Below are positions 7,121 to 14,347 of a stretch of 22,884 bases of DNA, piece after piece. Where the stretch lies: contig NZ_JXTE01000096.1 in assembly GCF_000972385.1 (NCBI RefSeq), forward strand, positions 1-22,884, given 5' to 3'. Source of the DNA: Streptomyces sp. WM6386. GTDB lineage: Bacteria; Actinomycetota; Actinomycetes; Streptomycetales; Streptomycetaceae. The notes beneath the pieces are model-generated. The model was not told the origin of the DNA, did not search any database, and saw only the letters and a list, made by a program, of their open reading frames with translations. Each line of letters begins with the position of its first letter. Positions within the stretch are counted from its first letter, which is position 1. The translations under genes and the position numbers were made by a program.

Positions 7121-7508
7121 GGGATCCTCCCGGATGGGCTGATGAGGGGCTGCGGACAACCGGTTGCTCGTTGCTTTTCGGCCACGTGTGCGACGTCCGT
7201 CCTGACTGTCCGTCTCATAGTGCCTTTCGGCCCTCGCGGAGGGACACAGTCCGGCCACAGTCAGCAGCAAGTTGCAACCCCCTGCAACCCTGGTGGACGG
7301 CCCTGCCTTGTTTGAAACTTGAGCGACGCCGTCCCGAGCGGCGTTCGCGGCCTCGAACGGGCCAAGGCGGGGGTGGTGCCGTGTCGGCGCAGCACCACCC
7401 CCTACCACCTACCTCCGGCGGTCGGGCAGGTTCGCGTCCCGGGGTGCCTCTTGAGGTGCGTTGGCGTCTGCGGGCCGGTTGTGGCTGGTCGCGCAGTTCC
7501 CCGCGCCC
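7121..7508. other. 388-base intergenic region between the AidB-like gene and the GAF regulator
   Basis: No convincing gene was found here. The region holds the upstream part of the GAF-regulator gene with its probable promoter, the TGCAACCC repeats, a purine/pyrimidine stretch of lower GC near 7300-7320, an imperfect hairpin near 7322-7347 (GCGACGCCG against CGGCGTTCGC) that could end the upstream transcript, and most of repeat copy B. Confidence 0.6.
7271..7290. promoter_or_regulatory. TGCAACCC direct repeat overlapping a GTTGCA/TGCAAC inverted repeat
   Basis: TGCAACCC occurs at 7273-7280 and again at 7283-7290, ten bases apart, so both copies face the same side of the helix. The same stretch can be read as the inverted repeat GTTGCA-N6-TGCAAC (7271-7288). 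It is about 150 bases upstream of the GAF-regulator start. It is a candidate operator, perhaps for autoregulation, but that is inferred from position alone. Confidence 0.45.
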
Positions 7509-7512
7509 CTAG
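7477..7512. repeat. Dispersed intergenic repeat, copy B (short form)
   Basis: The sequence GGTTGTGGCTGGTCGCGC-AGTTCCCCGCGCCCCTAG joins the outer arm of the repeat directly to its GC-rich end and lacks the central palindrome. It covers the 3' end of the AidB-like gene: the TAG stop at 7509-7511 lies inside it. Confidence 0.75.
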
Positions 7513-9140
7513 GTCGGTCGGGCTCGCTCCACGATGGAAGCCAACGGCAGACTGTGGGGCAGAGTGCCGAACGCCGTGCCTGCGTCTCCGCCCAGGCGGG
7601 ACGCGCAGAAGGCGTCGGCTACCTCCGGTGGTGCGAAACGGACCAGCAGCGAGCCCTGGAGTACGAGCGCGAGTCGCTCGGTGAGTCGTCGGGCTCGGGC
7701 CTCGATGCCCTCCAGGTCGGCCAGTTCCGTCAGCAGGTTCTTGATCGCGCCGTCCAGGCGGTGGTCGGCGCCGCGGGCCTTGCCGACCTCCTGGAGGTAG
7801 GCGTTCAGGGCCGCCGGCTCTCGTTGCAGGGCCCGTAGGACGTCCAGGGCCTGGATGTTGCCGGCGCCCTCCCAGATCGAGTTGAGCGGGGATTCGCGCA
7901 CCAGCCGGGGCAGGCCCGACTCCTCGACGTAGCCGTTGCCGCCCAGGCACTCGGCGGCCTCCAGGGTCACCGGGGGGCAGCGCTTGGTCACCCAGTACTT
8001 GGCGGCCGGCACCGCGATCCGCAGGAACGCCCGCTCCTGCTCGCCGTCGTCGTCGTAGGCCGCCGCGAGCCGCAGCGCGAGGGTGGTCGCCGCCTCGGAC
8101 TCCAGGGCGAGATCGGCCAGGACGTTGCGCATCAGAGGCTTGTCGACGAGCTTGCCGCCGAAGGCATCGCGGTACGTGCAGTGGTGGACGGCCTGGGTGA
8201 CGGCCTGCCGCATCAGACCCGCCGAACCGAGCACGCAGTCGAGCCGGGTCGCCGCGACCATGTCGATGATGGTCCGCACCCCTCGGTCCTCCTCGCCGAC
8301 CCTGCGCGCCCAGGTGCCGTCGAACTCGACCTCGGCGGAGGCGTTGGAGCGGTTGCCGAGCTTGTCCTTGAGACGCTGGATGCGGAACGGGTTGCGGGTG
8401 CCGTCGTCCAGGACGCGCGGGACGAGGAAGCAGGTGAGGCCGTCGGGGGCCTGGGCGAGGACGAGGAAGCCGTCGGACATGGGGGCCGAGCAGAACCACT
8501 TGTGGCCGGTCAGCTCGTAGGTGCCGTCCTCGGCCAGCGGGGTGGCCCGGGTGGTGCCCGCCCGTACGTCGCTGCCGCCCTGCTTCTCCGTCATCCCCAT
8601 GCCGAACAGGGCGCCCGCCTTCTGGTGCGCGGGGCGCAGCTCACGGTCGTAGACCATCGAGGTCAGACGGGGCTCCCACTCGTCGGCGAGGGCGGGGTCC
8701 GTACGGAGCGCGGGGACGGCGGCATGGGTCATCGACAGGGGACAGAGGTTGCCGGCGTCCACCTGGGTCCAGATCAGGAACGCGGCGGCTCGTCGGACGT
8801 GGCCGGCGGGGCGGGTCCAGGCGGCGGTGAGGCCGGCGGAGACGCCCTTGCCGAGGAGGCGGTGCCAGGCGGGATGGAAGTCGACTTCGTCGACGCGGTG
8901 GCCGTAGCGGTCGTGGGTCCTCAGGCGGGGTGGGTTCTCGTTGGCCTGTGCGCCCCATTCCTGGACCTGGGCGGAGCCGGAGGTTTTGCCGAGGGCCGAC
9001 AGCTCGCTGTGGACTTCGTCCAGGAGGTCGGGTTCCGTGTGGCGCTCCACGGCTGCCACCAGGGCTTTGTCGGCTGTGTAGACGTCGTGGCCGATCAGGG
9101 GCGGGGGCTGGTTCGTCACAGTGTGCGTGGTGCCTGCCAT
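7509..9140 (-). CDS. aidB: AidB-family acyl-CoA dehydrogenase
   Basis: This 543-residue flavoprotein closely follows E. coli AidB (541 residues) along its length, as I recall that sequence. The N-terminus has TVTNQPPPLIGHDVY, the centre has GMGMTEKQGGSDVRA and LKDKLGNRSNAS, and the C-terminal half has ESPLNSIWEGAGNIQALDVLRAL, whose glutamate aligns with the acyl-CoA dehydrogenase base. AidB is part of the adaptive response to alkylating agents, binds DNA and shows weak isovaleryl-CoA dehydrogenase activity. No ada, alkA or alkB is visible nearby. The ATG at 9140 begins a normal-length product, though the ribosome site is weak. The stop codon lies inside a dispersed repeat, so the last few residues may be repeat-derived. 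Confidence 0.92.
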   Translation of the reverse strand: MAGTTHTVTNQPPPLIGHDVYTADKALVAAVERHTEPDLLDEVHSELSALGKTSGSAQVQEWGAQANENPPRLRTHDRYGHRVDEVDFHPAWHRLLGKGVSAGLTAAWTRPAGHVRRAAAFLIWTQVDAGNLCPLSMTHAAVPALRTDPALADEWEPRLTSMVYDRELRPAHQKAGALFGMGMTEKQGGSDVRAGTTRATPLAEDGTYELTGHKWFCSAPMSDGFLVLAQAPDGLTCFLVPRVLDDGTRNPFRIQRLKDKLGNRSNASAEVEFDGTWARRVGEEDRGVRTIIDMVAATRLDCVLGSAGLMRQAVTQAVHHCTYRDAFGGKLVDKPLMRNVLADLALESEAATTLALRLAAAYDDDGEQERAFLRIAVPAAKYWVTKRCPPVTLEAAECLGGNGYVEESGLPRLVRESPLNSIWEGAGNIQALDVLRALQREPAALNAYLQEVGKARGADHRLDGAIKNLLTELADLEGIEARARRLTERLALVLQGSLLVRFAPPEVADAFCASRLGGDAGTAFGTLPHSLPLASIVERARPT

Positions 9141-9206
9141 GTGGGGAACCTACCCGCCGTGGGGGTGTGAAGTCGTTCGGCGGGTGCGGGTCAGATGTGG
9201 CTTGTC

Positions 9207-9249
9207 GCTCCCCCACTCTCGGCTTCGCTCGAGCGGGAGGGACCCCCAT
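9207..9249. repeat. Intergenic palindromic element next to repeat copy C
   Basis: The stretch contains CTCGGCTTCGCTCGAG within CTCCC/GGGAG arms and ends in GACCCCCAT. It sits between the AidB-like gene and the 3' end of sbnA, directly beside repeat copy C. Elements with this CTCTCGGCTTCGCTCGAG core are familiar to me from other Streptomyces intergenic regions, but I see only this one copy here. Confidence 0.5.
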
Positions 9250-9298
9250 CGCGGCGATAGCAGCACATCGATACAGCCCCGCGCCCCTAGCGGGGCGC
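9250..9298. repeat. Dispersed intergenic repeat, copy C, with hairpin over the sbnA stop
   Basis: The copy contains CACATCGATACAGCCCCGCG and ends in the perfect hairpin GCGCCCC-TAGC-GGGGCGC at 9281-9298. The sbnA stop codon (TAG, 9287-9289) lies inside the hairpin, so the last residues APR and the stop of SbnA are encoded by the repeat. It is a plausible terminator of the Dap operon. Confidence 0.75.
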
Positions 9299-10258
9299 TG
9301 CCATCAGGCCCGCCAGTTCGGACTCCGCTCCTTCCGTGAGCCAATCCTCTCGGTAGACCGTGTCCAGGTATCGCTCGCCCAGGTCCGGGGCGATCGCCAC
9401 CGCCGTCAGGCCCCGCCGTCCGTGGTGGTCCAGCCACTGGCCCGCCCCGCTCACCACCGTTCCCGTCGAGCCGCCGAACAGGAACCCCCGGTGTGCCAGG
9501 CTGCGGCACATCCGTACCGTGTCCGTCTCCCGCACCCGGACCACGTCGTCGATGTACGACATGTCCAGCAGCGGTGGCGGCACGCTGGTGCCCAGGCCCG
9601 GGATCATGCGGCGGCCGGGCGGGCCCCCGAAGGTGACCGAGCCGATGCTGTCGACGGCGACGATGTGGACGCGGCGGCGCCACTGCCAGAACCAGCGGGC
9701 GCAGCCCATCAGCGTGCCGGTGGTGCCGGCGCCGACGAACAGGACGTCAAGGCGTGGGAAGCGGCGGGCGATGGCCGGGGCCGTGGTGCGGTAGTGCGCC
9801 TTCCAGTTGCCCTGGTTGGTGTACTGGTTGAGCCACACGTACCGGTCGTCGGAGGCGCACAGCCTGCGCACGTACGCGATCCGCGCGCCCAGGAAACCCC
9901 CGTGGGTGTCCGGTTCCTCGATGATGTGCACCCGGCTGCCGAGCGACTCCATCAGCCGGACGCTCGCCTCGTTGCAGCGCACGTCGGTCACGCACTGGAA
10001 CCGGTAGCCCCGGCTCGCCGCGATGACGCTCAGCGCCACGCCCAGGTTCCCGGACGACGACTCGACCAGGACCGAGCCGGGCCGCAGCAGCCCCTCGCGT
10101 TCGGCGGCGTCCACCATCTCGGTCGCGGCCTTCATCTTGATGGACCCGGCGAAGTTGAAGCCCTCGCACTTCAGGTACAGCGGAAGGCCGAGCGCGGATC
10201 GTAGGTCGACGTACAGCTCCTCCTCGTTGAACTGGGCCGGATCGGATATGACGGGCAT
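9287..10258 (-). CDS. sbnA: SbnA-type N-(2-amino-2-carboxyethyl)-L-glutamate synthase (Dap biosynthesis)
   Basis: SbnA is a PLP enzyme of the cysteine-synthase fold that joins O-phospho-L-serine and L-glutamate to make N-(2-amino-2-carboxyethyl)-L-glutamate, the precursor of L-2,3-diaminopropionate. The 323-residue product is close to the family's usual length. It has GFNFAGSIKMKAA, with K41 as the PLP lysine, ESSSGNLGVALS, and the phosphate-binding loop GAGTTGT. I prefer SbnA to plain cysteine synthase because the ELYVDLR and LKCEGFNFAGSIK segments are SbnA-like and because an SbnB gene is adjacent. It is the last gene of the five-gene operon, 44 bases after sbnB, with GGGGGAA before its ATG. 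Its stop codon is in a repeat. Confidence 0.92.
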   Translation of the reverse strand: MPVISDPAQFNEEELYVDLRSALGLPLYLKCEGFNFAGSIKMKAATEMVDAAEREGLLRPGSVLVESSSGNLGVALSVIAASRGYRFQCVTDVRCNEASVRLMESLGSRVHIIEEPDTHGGFLGARIAYVRRLCASDDRYVWLNQYTNQGNWKAHYRTTAPAIARRFPRLDVLFVGAGTTGTLMGCARWFWQWRRRVHIVAVDSIGSVTFGGPPGRRMIPGLGTSVPPPLLDMSYIDDVVRVRETDTVRMCRSLAHRGFLFGGSTGTVVSGAGQWLDHHGRRGLTAVAIAPDLGERYLDTVYREDWLTEGAESELAGLMAAPR

Positions 10259-10284
10259 GCCGTTCCCCCTGTTTGATTCCGTGC

Positions 10285-10302
10285 GCCACGTGCGCGCGTG
10301 GC
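10285..10302 (-). other. Hairpin in the sbnB-sbnA gap
   Basis: GCCACG-TGCGCG-CGTGGC forms a perfect six-base stem immediately after the sbnB stop codon, in the only gap of more than 15 bases inside the operon. It could attenuate or stabilise the message so that sbnA is made in a different amount from sbnB. This was found by eye only. Confidence 0.4.
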
Positions 10303-11334
10303 TCAGCCGTACCGGCGCAGCTCGTGGAAGAACCCGTCGATGACGTGCAGTTCCCCCCGCCCGGCCACTTCGTCGTGGACGAACCTGCCGACCGCGAGGT
10401 CGAGCACGCCCAGGCCGAAGGGTGAGAACACCACGGTCCGGTCGGCGGGCACGGTGACGCGTGCGGTCAGTACGTCGTCGAGCGTGCCGTCGATGAAGTC
10501 CCGGCTGCCGGTGAGCTGTTCGGCCAGGTGCGGGGAGGTGTCCGCCTTGAGACAGTGCTCGACGTCGTCGACGAAGTTGGCGGACGCGAGCAGGATCTCG
10601 GGGGCGAGGTCGCGCAGTGAGACGTGCAGCACCAGGGGGTGGTGGGTGAACCAGGACGGGTCGTGCACATGGGGCTTCCCCGCGATCGTCGCGAAGACCA
10701 GCAGGTCGCAGGAGCGGATGAGGGTTTCGGGGTCGTCGTGGACCTGCACGCGGCCCTTCGATCCCGACCGCTCCAGGTAGCCGCGGAACCCGGCCGCGCT
10801 CTTCGGGGACAGGTCGTGCACGCCCGTCTCCTCGAACTCCCAGCCGGTGCCGGTGAGATGGGTGTGGACGTAGCGGGCGATCAGGCCGGTGCCGATGAAG
10901 CCGACGCGGGTCGGGCGGGTCCTGCCACTGCTGAGACGGTCGGCCGCCAGAGCCGCGGAGGACGCGGTGCGGGTGGCGCTGATGACCGAGCTCTCCAGAC
11001 ACGCGTACGGGTAGCCGGTGTCGGGGTCGTTGAGGATCAGGACCGCCGACGCGCGGGGGAGGCCCGAGAGGGTGTTCTCCGGGAAGCTCGATATCCACTT
11101 CAGGCCGTCCACCCGCAGCGGGCCGCCGAGCGAGGCGGGCAGCGCGATGATCCGGGACGTCGGGCGGTCCGGGAAACGCAGGAAGTACGAGGGCGGGTTC
11201 ACGCAGTCGCCCGTGCCGTGCAGCCGGTACACGGCCTCGACCAGATCGGCGATCTCCGACTCCCGCCCGTGCAGGGCCTGTTGGACCTGGCTGCCGGAGA
11301 TCACGGCGAACGGCGGTGCGGTCAGGGTGGTCAT
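10303..11334 (-). CDS. sbnB: SbnB-type Dap synthase (ornithine cyclodeaminase/mu-crystallin family)
   Basis: SbnB is an NAD-dependent dehydrogenase that oxidatively cleaves the SbnA product to L-2,3-diaminopropionate and 2-oxoglutarate. The 343-residue product has the family's N-terminal substrate half, with FPENTLSGLPRASAVLILND and YPYACLESSVISATRTASSAALAA. A Rossmann motif, VGFIGTGLIARY, follows near residue 145, then HVSLRDLAPEIL and a C-terminal VFSPFGLGVLDLAV. Ornithine cyclodeaminase is the general family; pairing with sbnA makes SbnB the specific call. Its ATG overlaps the stop of the oxygenase gene (ATGA) and is preceded by GAGGA. Co-production of 2-oxoglutarate is notable, since the adjacent oxygenase consumes that cosubstrate. 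Confidence 0.92.
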   Translation of the reverse strand: MTTLTAPPFAVISGSQVQQALHGRESEIADLVEAVYRLHGTGDCVNPPSYFLRFPDRPTSRIIALPASLGGPLRVDGLKWISSFPENTLSGLPRASAVLILNDPDTGYPYACLESSVISATRTASSAALAADRLSSGRTRPTRVGFIGTGLIARYVHTHLTGTGWEFEETGVHDLSPKSAAGFRGYLERSGSKGRVQVHDDPETLIRSCDLLVFATIAGKPHVHDPSWFTHHPLVLHVSLRDLAPEILLASANFVDDVEHCLKADTSPHLAEQLTGSRDFIDGTLDDVLTARVTVPADRTVVFSPFGLGVLDLAVGRFVHDEVAGRGELHVIDGFFHELRRYG

Positions 11335-12296
11335 ACGGTCCTCACTTCGCGGTCGGCACGCCGTACCGGATCGGCCAGCGCGGCCAGCACCTCGCGCGGG
11401 CCCTCGAACGGCTCCCGGCCGTGTGCCGTACGGATGTTGTCGACGAGCAGCAGATCGCCGGAGCGCCACGGCTCACGCACGGTGTGCGTGTCGTACACCT
11501 TGTTGATCGTGCGGACGACGTCCTCGCCGAGCGGATCGCCGTTGCCGAAGCGGGTGTTGAAGGGCAGCCCGTCCGGCCCGTAGACCTCCACCAGGTACTC
11601 GCGCACCTCGGGCTCCATCGTCCACTCGCTGAGGAAGGCGACCTGGTTGAACCAACAACGGCGGCCGTTCCCCGGGTGGTCGAGCACGGCGCCGCGGTGC
11701 TGCCGGGTGCGCAGGGAGCCGTCCGGCTGCCAGGCGAAGTCGATGGCCTGGGCACGGCAGTAGCGTTCGACCGCGGCGCGGTCGTCGGTGCCGAAGGCCT
11801 CGGCGACCGACGCCCCGATCTCGTCGTGGTACGTCCGCGTCAGCACCCAGCCCTCCTGCTCGAACCTCCCCGTCAGCTCCGGCGGCAGCGCGTCGAACAC
11901 GGCCTGGGAGTCGGCGAGCGCGGTGGCACCGCCGGACGCGGGCGCCTCCAGACAGGCGAACAGGAGCAGGGCGGGGAACTCCAGGGCGTAACTCATCTCG
12001 TGGTGCATGCACATCTGCTGGTTCGGCGGCCATTTGGAGGAGGAGTACACGCCGTCGGTGTAGCTGCGCCGGGGCGCGAAGGGCTCCCGGTCGGGCATCA
12101 GGGAGTCGGCCAGGCGGGTGAGGACGGCGGCCGTGGAGCCGGGGTCGCTCAGGCCGAGGCCGCGGACCAGCAGGCAGCCGTGTTCGGCGACGGCGGCCCG
12201 CAGTTCGTCGCGGTGCTCGGCCGACCAGGCCTCCGGGGCACGGCCGGGCTCGGCCTGCAGCAGCGGGGGACGGCCGGTCGCAGTGGAGAGCGGCAT
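11331..12296 (-). CDS. SyrP/TauD-family iron(II)/2-oxoglutarate oxygenase
   Basis: This 321-residue protein belongs to the TauD/TfdA superfamily, in the clade containing the aspartyl hydroxylase SyrP and the arginine hydroxylase VioC. The iron ligands are visible as H98-x-E100 in MHHEMSY and H292 in AHGREPF. R301, in FEGPREVLAAL, is the probable 2-oxoglutarate-binding arginine. SyrP-type enzymes hydroxylate amino acids bound to an NRPS carrier domain; VioC types act on free amino acids. Here the likely substrate is Dap, free, tethered to the A-T protein or within the product, but this is inferred from operon context. A clear AAGGAAG lies six bases before the ATG. The gene is 13 bases after the NRPS gene and overlaps sbnB by four bases. 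Confidence 0.88.
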   Translation of the reverse strand: MPLSTATGRPPLLQAEPGRAPEAWSAEHRDELRAAVAEHGCLLVRGLGLSDPGSTAAVLTRLADSLMPDREPFAPRRSYTDGVYSSSKWPPNQQMCMHHEMSYALEFPALLLFACLEAPASGGATALADSQAVFDALPPELTGRFEQEGWVLTRTYHDEIGASVAEAFGTDDRAAVERYCRAQAIDFAWQPDGSLRTRQHRGAVLDHPGNGRRCWFNQVAFLSEWTMEPEVREYLVEVYGPDGLPFNTRFGNGDPLGEDVVRTINKVYDTHTVREPWRSGDLLLVDNIRTAHGREPFEGPREVLAALADPVRRADREVRTV

Positions 12297-12309
12297 CAGG
12301 TGCTTCCTT

Positions 12310-14343
12310 TCAGGCGGTTCGGTCGAGCAGACCCGCGAGGTCGGCGAGGACCGGGTGGCGGGTGACGTCCTTGAGGGTGATCGCCCGGTCCAGGGCGATC
12401 GCCAGCTTCACGGCGGCCAGCGAGGTGCCGCCGCGGTCGAAGAAGTGGTCGTGCCGGCCGATCCGGTCGGCCGGGATCCCGAGCACCTCGGCCCAGGCGG
12501 CGGCCAGCCGGTGCTCAACCGGCGTACTGGGTCCGTCCGTTCGCGTGTCGAGGTCCTCGGCGAGCGCGGTGAGCGTGCGCCGGTCGGTCTTGCCGTTGGC
12601 GGTCAGCGGCAGCCGCCGGTGCCAGTGCACGACCGACGGGACCATGTACGCGGGCAGCGAGGCGGCCAGCCTCTCCCGTACGACACCCGCGTCGACCGGC
12701 GCCGACCCGGTGCAGAACGCCACCAGTTGCGTCCCCCGTACGACGACCACCGCCCCGTCCCGGACGCCGGGCACCCGCAGCAGCGCGTTCTCGATCTCAC
12801 CGATCTCGATGCGGAAGCCGCGGATCTTCACCTGGGTGTCCCGGCGGCCGAGGAACTCCAGCTTCCCGTCGGGCAGCCAGCGCCCGTGGTCCCCGCTGCG
12901 ATACAGCCGCTCGCCGGGCCGGTACGGGTCCTCGGCGAACGCCGCCTTGGTCCGCTCGGGATCATTGACGTATCCGCGGCCCACGCACACCCCGGAGAAG
13001 ACGATCTCGCCGGGCGCGCCCAGTGGCACGGGCATCAACTGCTCGTCGACGACGTAGATCCGCACGTTGGCGATCGGCCGCCCGAGAGGGACCCGTGCCT
13101 CGTCGGGCACCCGGTCCATGACCTCGTGGTTGGTGTCGTCCGAAGTCTCCGTCAGACCGTAGGCGTTGACGAGCGGGATCCCGGTCCGGGCCGCGAACCA
13201 GCGCTCCACCAGATCCTTCTTCACCGCCTCCCCGGTCACCGACACCCGCCGCAGATGCGGCAGTTCACGCGGACGCTGCTCCAACTCGGCCAGTACCGCC
13301 TCCAGATACGACGGCACCACCTGGAGCACATTGACCCGGCCGCGCTCGATCGTGTCCACGAACCGCGGCACGTCCAGGATCGTGTCCTGCCCGACCAGCA
13401 GCGTCCGTCCGCCCACCAGCAGCGCGGCCAGCAGCTGCCACAGGGAGATGTCGAAGCACTGCGGCGCGGTCTGCGCGACCACCTGCCCGGGGCCGATGTC
13501 CAGGTCCTCCAGCTTGGCGAGGACGTGGTTGACGAATCCGGCGTGCTCACACATCGCGCCCTTGGGCTCGCCTGTGGAGCCCGACGTGAAGTAGATGTAG
13601 GCCAGTTGGTCCGCCGCGACGGGGACGCCGAGGTCGGTATCGGCGTGGCCCTCCTCGTAGGCGGCCGCCACGGAGTCCTCGGTGAGGATCAGGTTGTAGT
13701 CGGCGCGGGTGAGGATCGCCCGGATGCGTCCGGCCGGGAAGTGCGGCTCGACCGGCAGATACACGCCGCCCGCCTTGAGGACGCCCAGCACGGCGGCCAG
13801 CCAGTCGAGGTCGCGCTCCATGATGACGGCGACGACGCCCTCGGGTCGCAGTCCGTGCCCCAGCAGGGCCCGGCCGATGCGGTTCGCCCGGGAGTTGAGT
13901 TCGCCGTACGTCCACTGCCTGCCCCCTTCCACGGCGGCCACGGCGTCGGGATGGGCCTTCGCCCGCTCCTCGAACAGCTCATGCACCCGCCGGTCCGGCA
14001 GTGCGCGTCGCGGTCCCGCCAACTCCTCCAGCTGGGAGTGGAGTTCGGCCTCGGACAGCAGGCTGCGCCGTACCGGTGTGGTGAGGGCGGTCAGGTGGTA
14101 GCCGGCGATCCGGGCGGCGGCCTCGCGGTCGAGGACGTCGGTGCGGTAGCGCAGACGCAGCGTGCGGCCGGTGACGGCGACGTGGAGCACGGTGTCGTCG
14201 CGGTCCGCGGAGAAGGTGGCGAGCACCCTGTCGTGTGCGGCCCGTACGGCCTGTGCGTCGACCGACAGGCCCTCCGGCAGCGGGACTTCGTACACCGCGG
14301 TGCCGGGCCTCGGGTCGAGGGTCCATTGCGGGATCGTGTTCAT
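12310..14343 (-). CDS. Free-standing NRPS adenylation-thiolation (A-T) protein
   Basis: The 677-residue protein activates an amino acid as the AMP ester and loads it on its own carrier domain. Residues 1-110 look like the tail of a condensation domain but hold no catalytic HHxxxDG. The adenylation domain (about 115-590) shows YFTSGSTGEPKG, FDISLW, NAYGLTET (leucine replaces the usual proline), GEIVFSGVCVGRGY, YRSGDHGR, GRRDTQVKIRGFRIEIGEIE and the catalytic lysine K585 in NGKTDR. The carrier domain has FFDRGGTSL with S641 as the phosphopantetheine site. By-eye alignment to GrsA gives the pocket residues D298, I299, W302, Q341, S368, T370, A394, D402, D403 and K585. The two acidic residues suit an amino side chain. 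There is no condensation or thioesterase domain. The ATG lies four bases after the upstream stop. Confidence 0.92.
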   Translation of the reverse strand: MNTIPQWTLDPRPGTAVYEVPLPEGLSVDAQAVRAAHDRVLATFSADRDDTVLHVAVTGRTLRLRYRTDVLDREAAARIAGYHLTALTTPVRRSLLSEAELHSQLEELAGPRRALPDRRVHELFEERAKAHPDAVAAVEGGRQWTYGELNSRANRIGRALLGHGLRPEGVVAVIMERDLDWLAAVLGVLKAGGVYLPVEPHFPAGRIRAILTRADYNLILTEDSVAAAYEEGHADTDLGVPVAADQLAYIYFTSGSTGEPKGAMCEHAGFVNHVLAKLEDLDIGPGQVVAQTAPQCFDISLWQLLAALLVGGRTLLVGQDTILDVPRFVDTIERGRVNVLQVVPSYLEAVLAELEQRPRELPHLRRVSVTGEAVKKDLVERWFAARTGIPLVNAYGLTETSDDTNHEVMDRVPDEARVPLGRPIANVRIYVVDEQLMPVPLGAPGEIVFSGVCVGRGYVNDPERTKAAFAEDPYRPGERLYRSGDHGRWLPDGKLEFLGRRDTQVKIRGFRIEIGEIENALLRVPGVRDGAVVVVRGTQLVAFCTGSAPVDAGVVRERLAASLPAYMVPSVVHWHRRLPLTANGKTDRRTLTALAEDLDTRTDGPSTPVEHRLAAAWAEVLGIPADRIGRHDHFFDRGGTSLAAVKLAIALDRAITLKDVTRHPVLADLAGLLDRTA

Positions 14344-14347
14344 GGCC

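Noticed and set aside
7121..7408. N-terminal extension of the GAF regulator to an upstream start
   Set aside because: The added sequence is not like the family, crosses the TGCAACCC repeats, and a GTG with GGAGG at 7120 gives the normal N-terminus.
9287..11334. Generic labels cysteine synthase and ornithine cyclodeaminase for the two adjacent genes
   Set aside because: The side-by-side pair in an NRPS operon, with normal lengths and SbnA/SbnB-like segments, makes Dap biosynthesis the more specific explanation.
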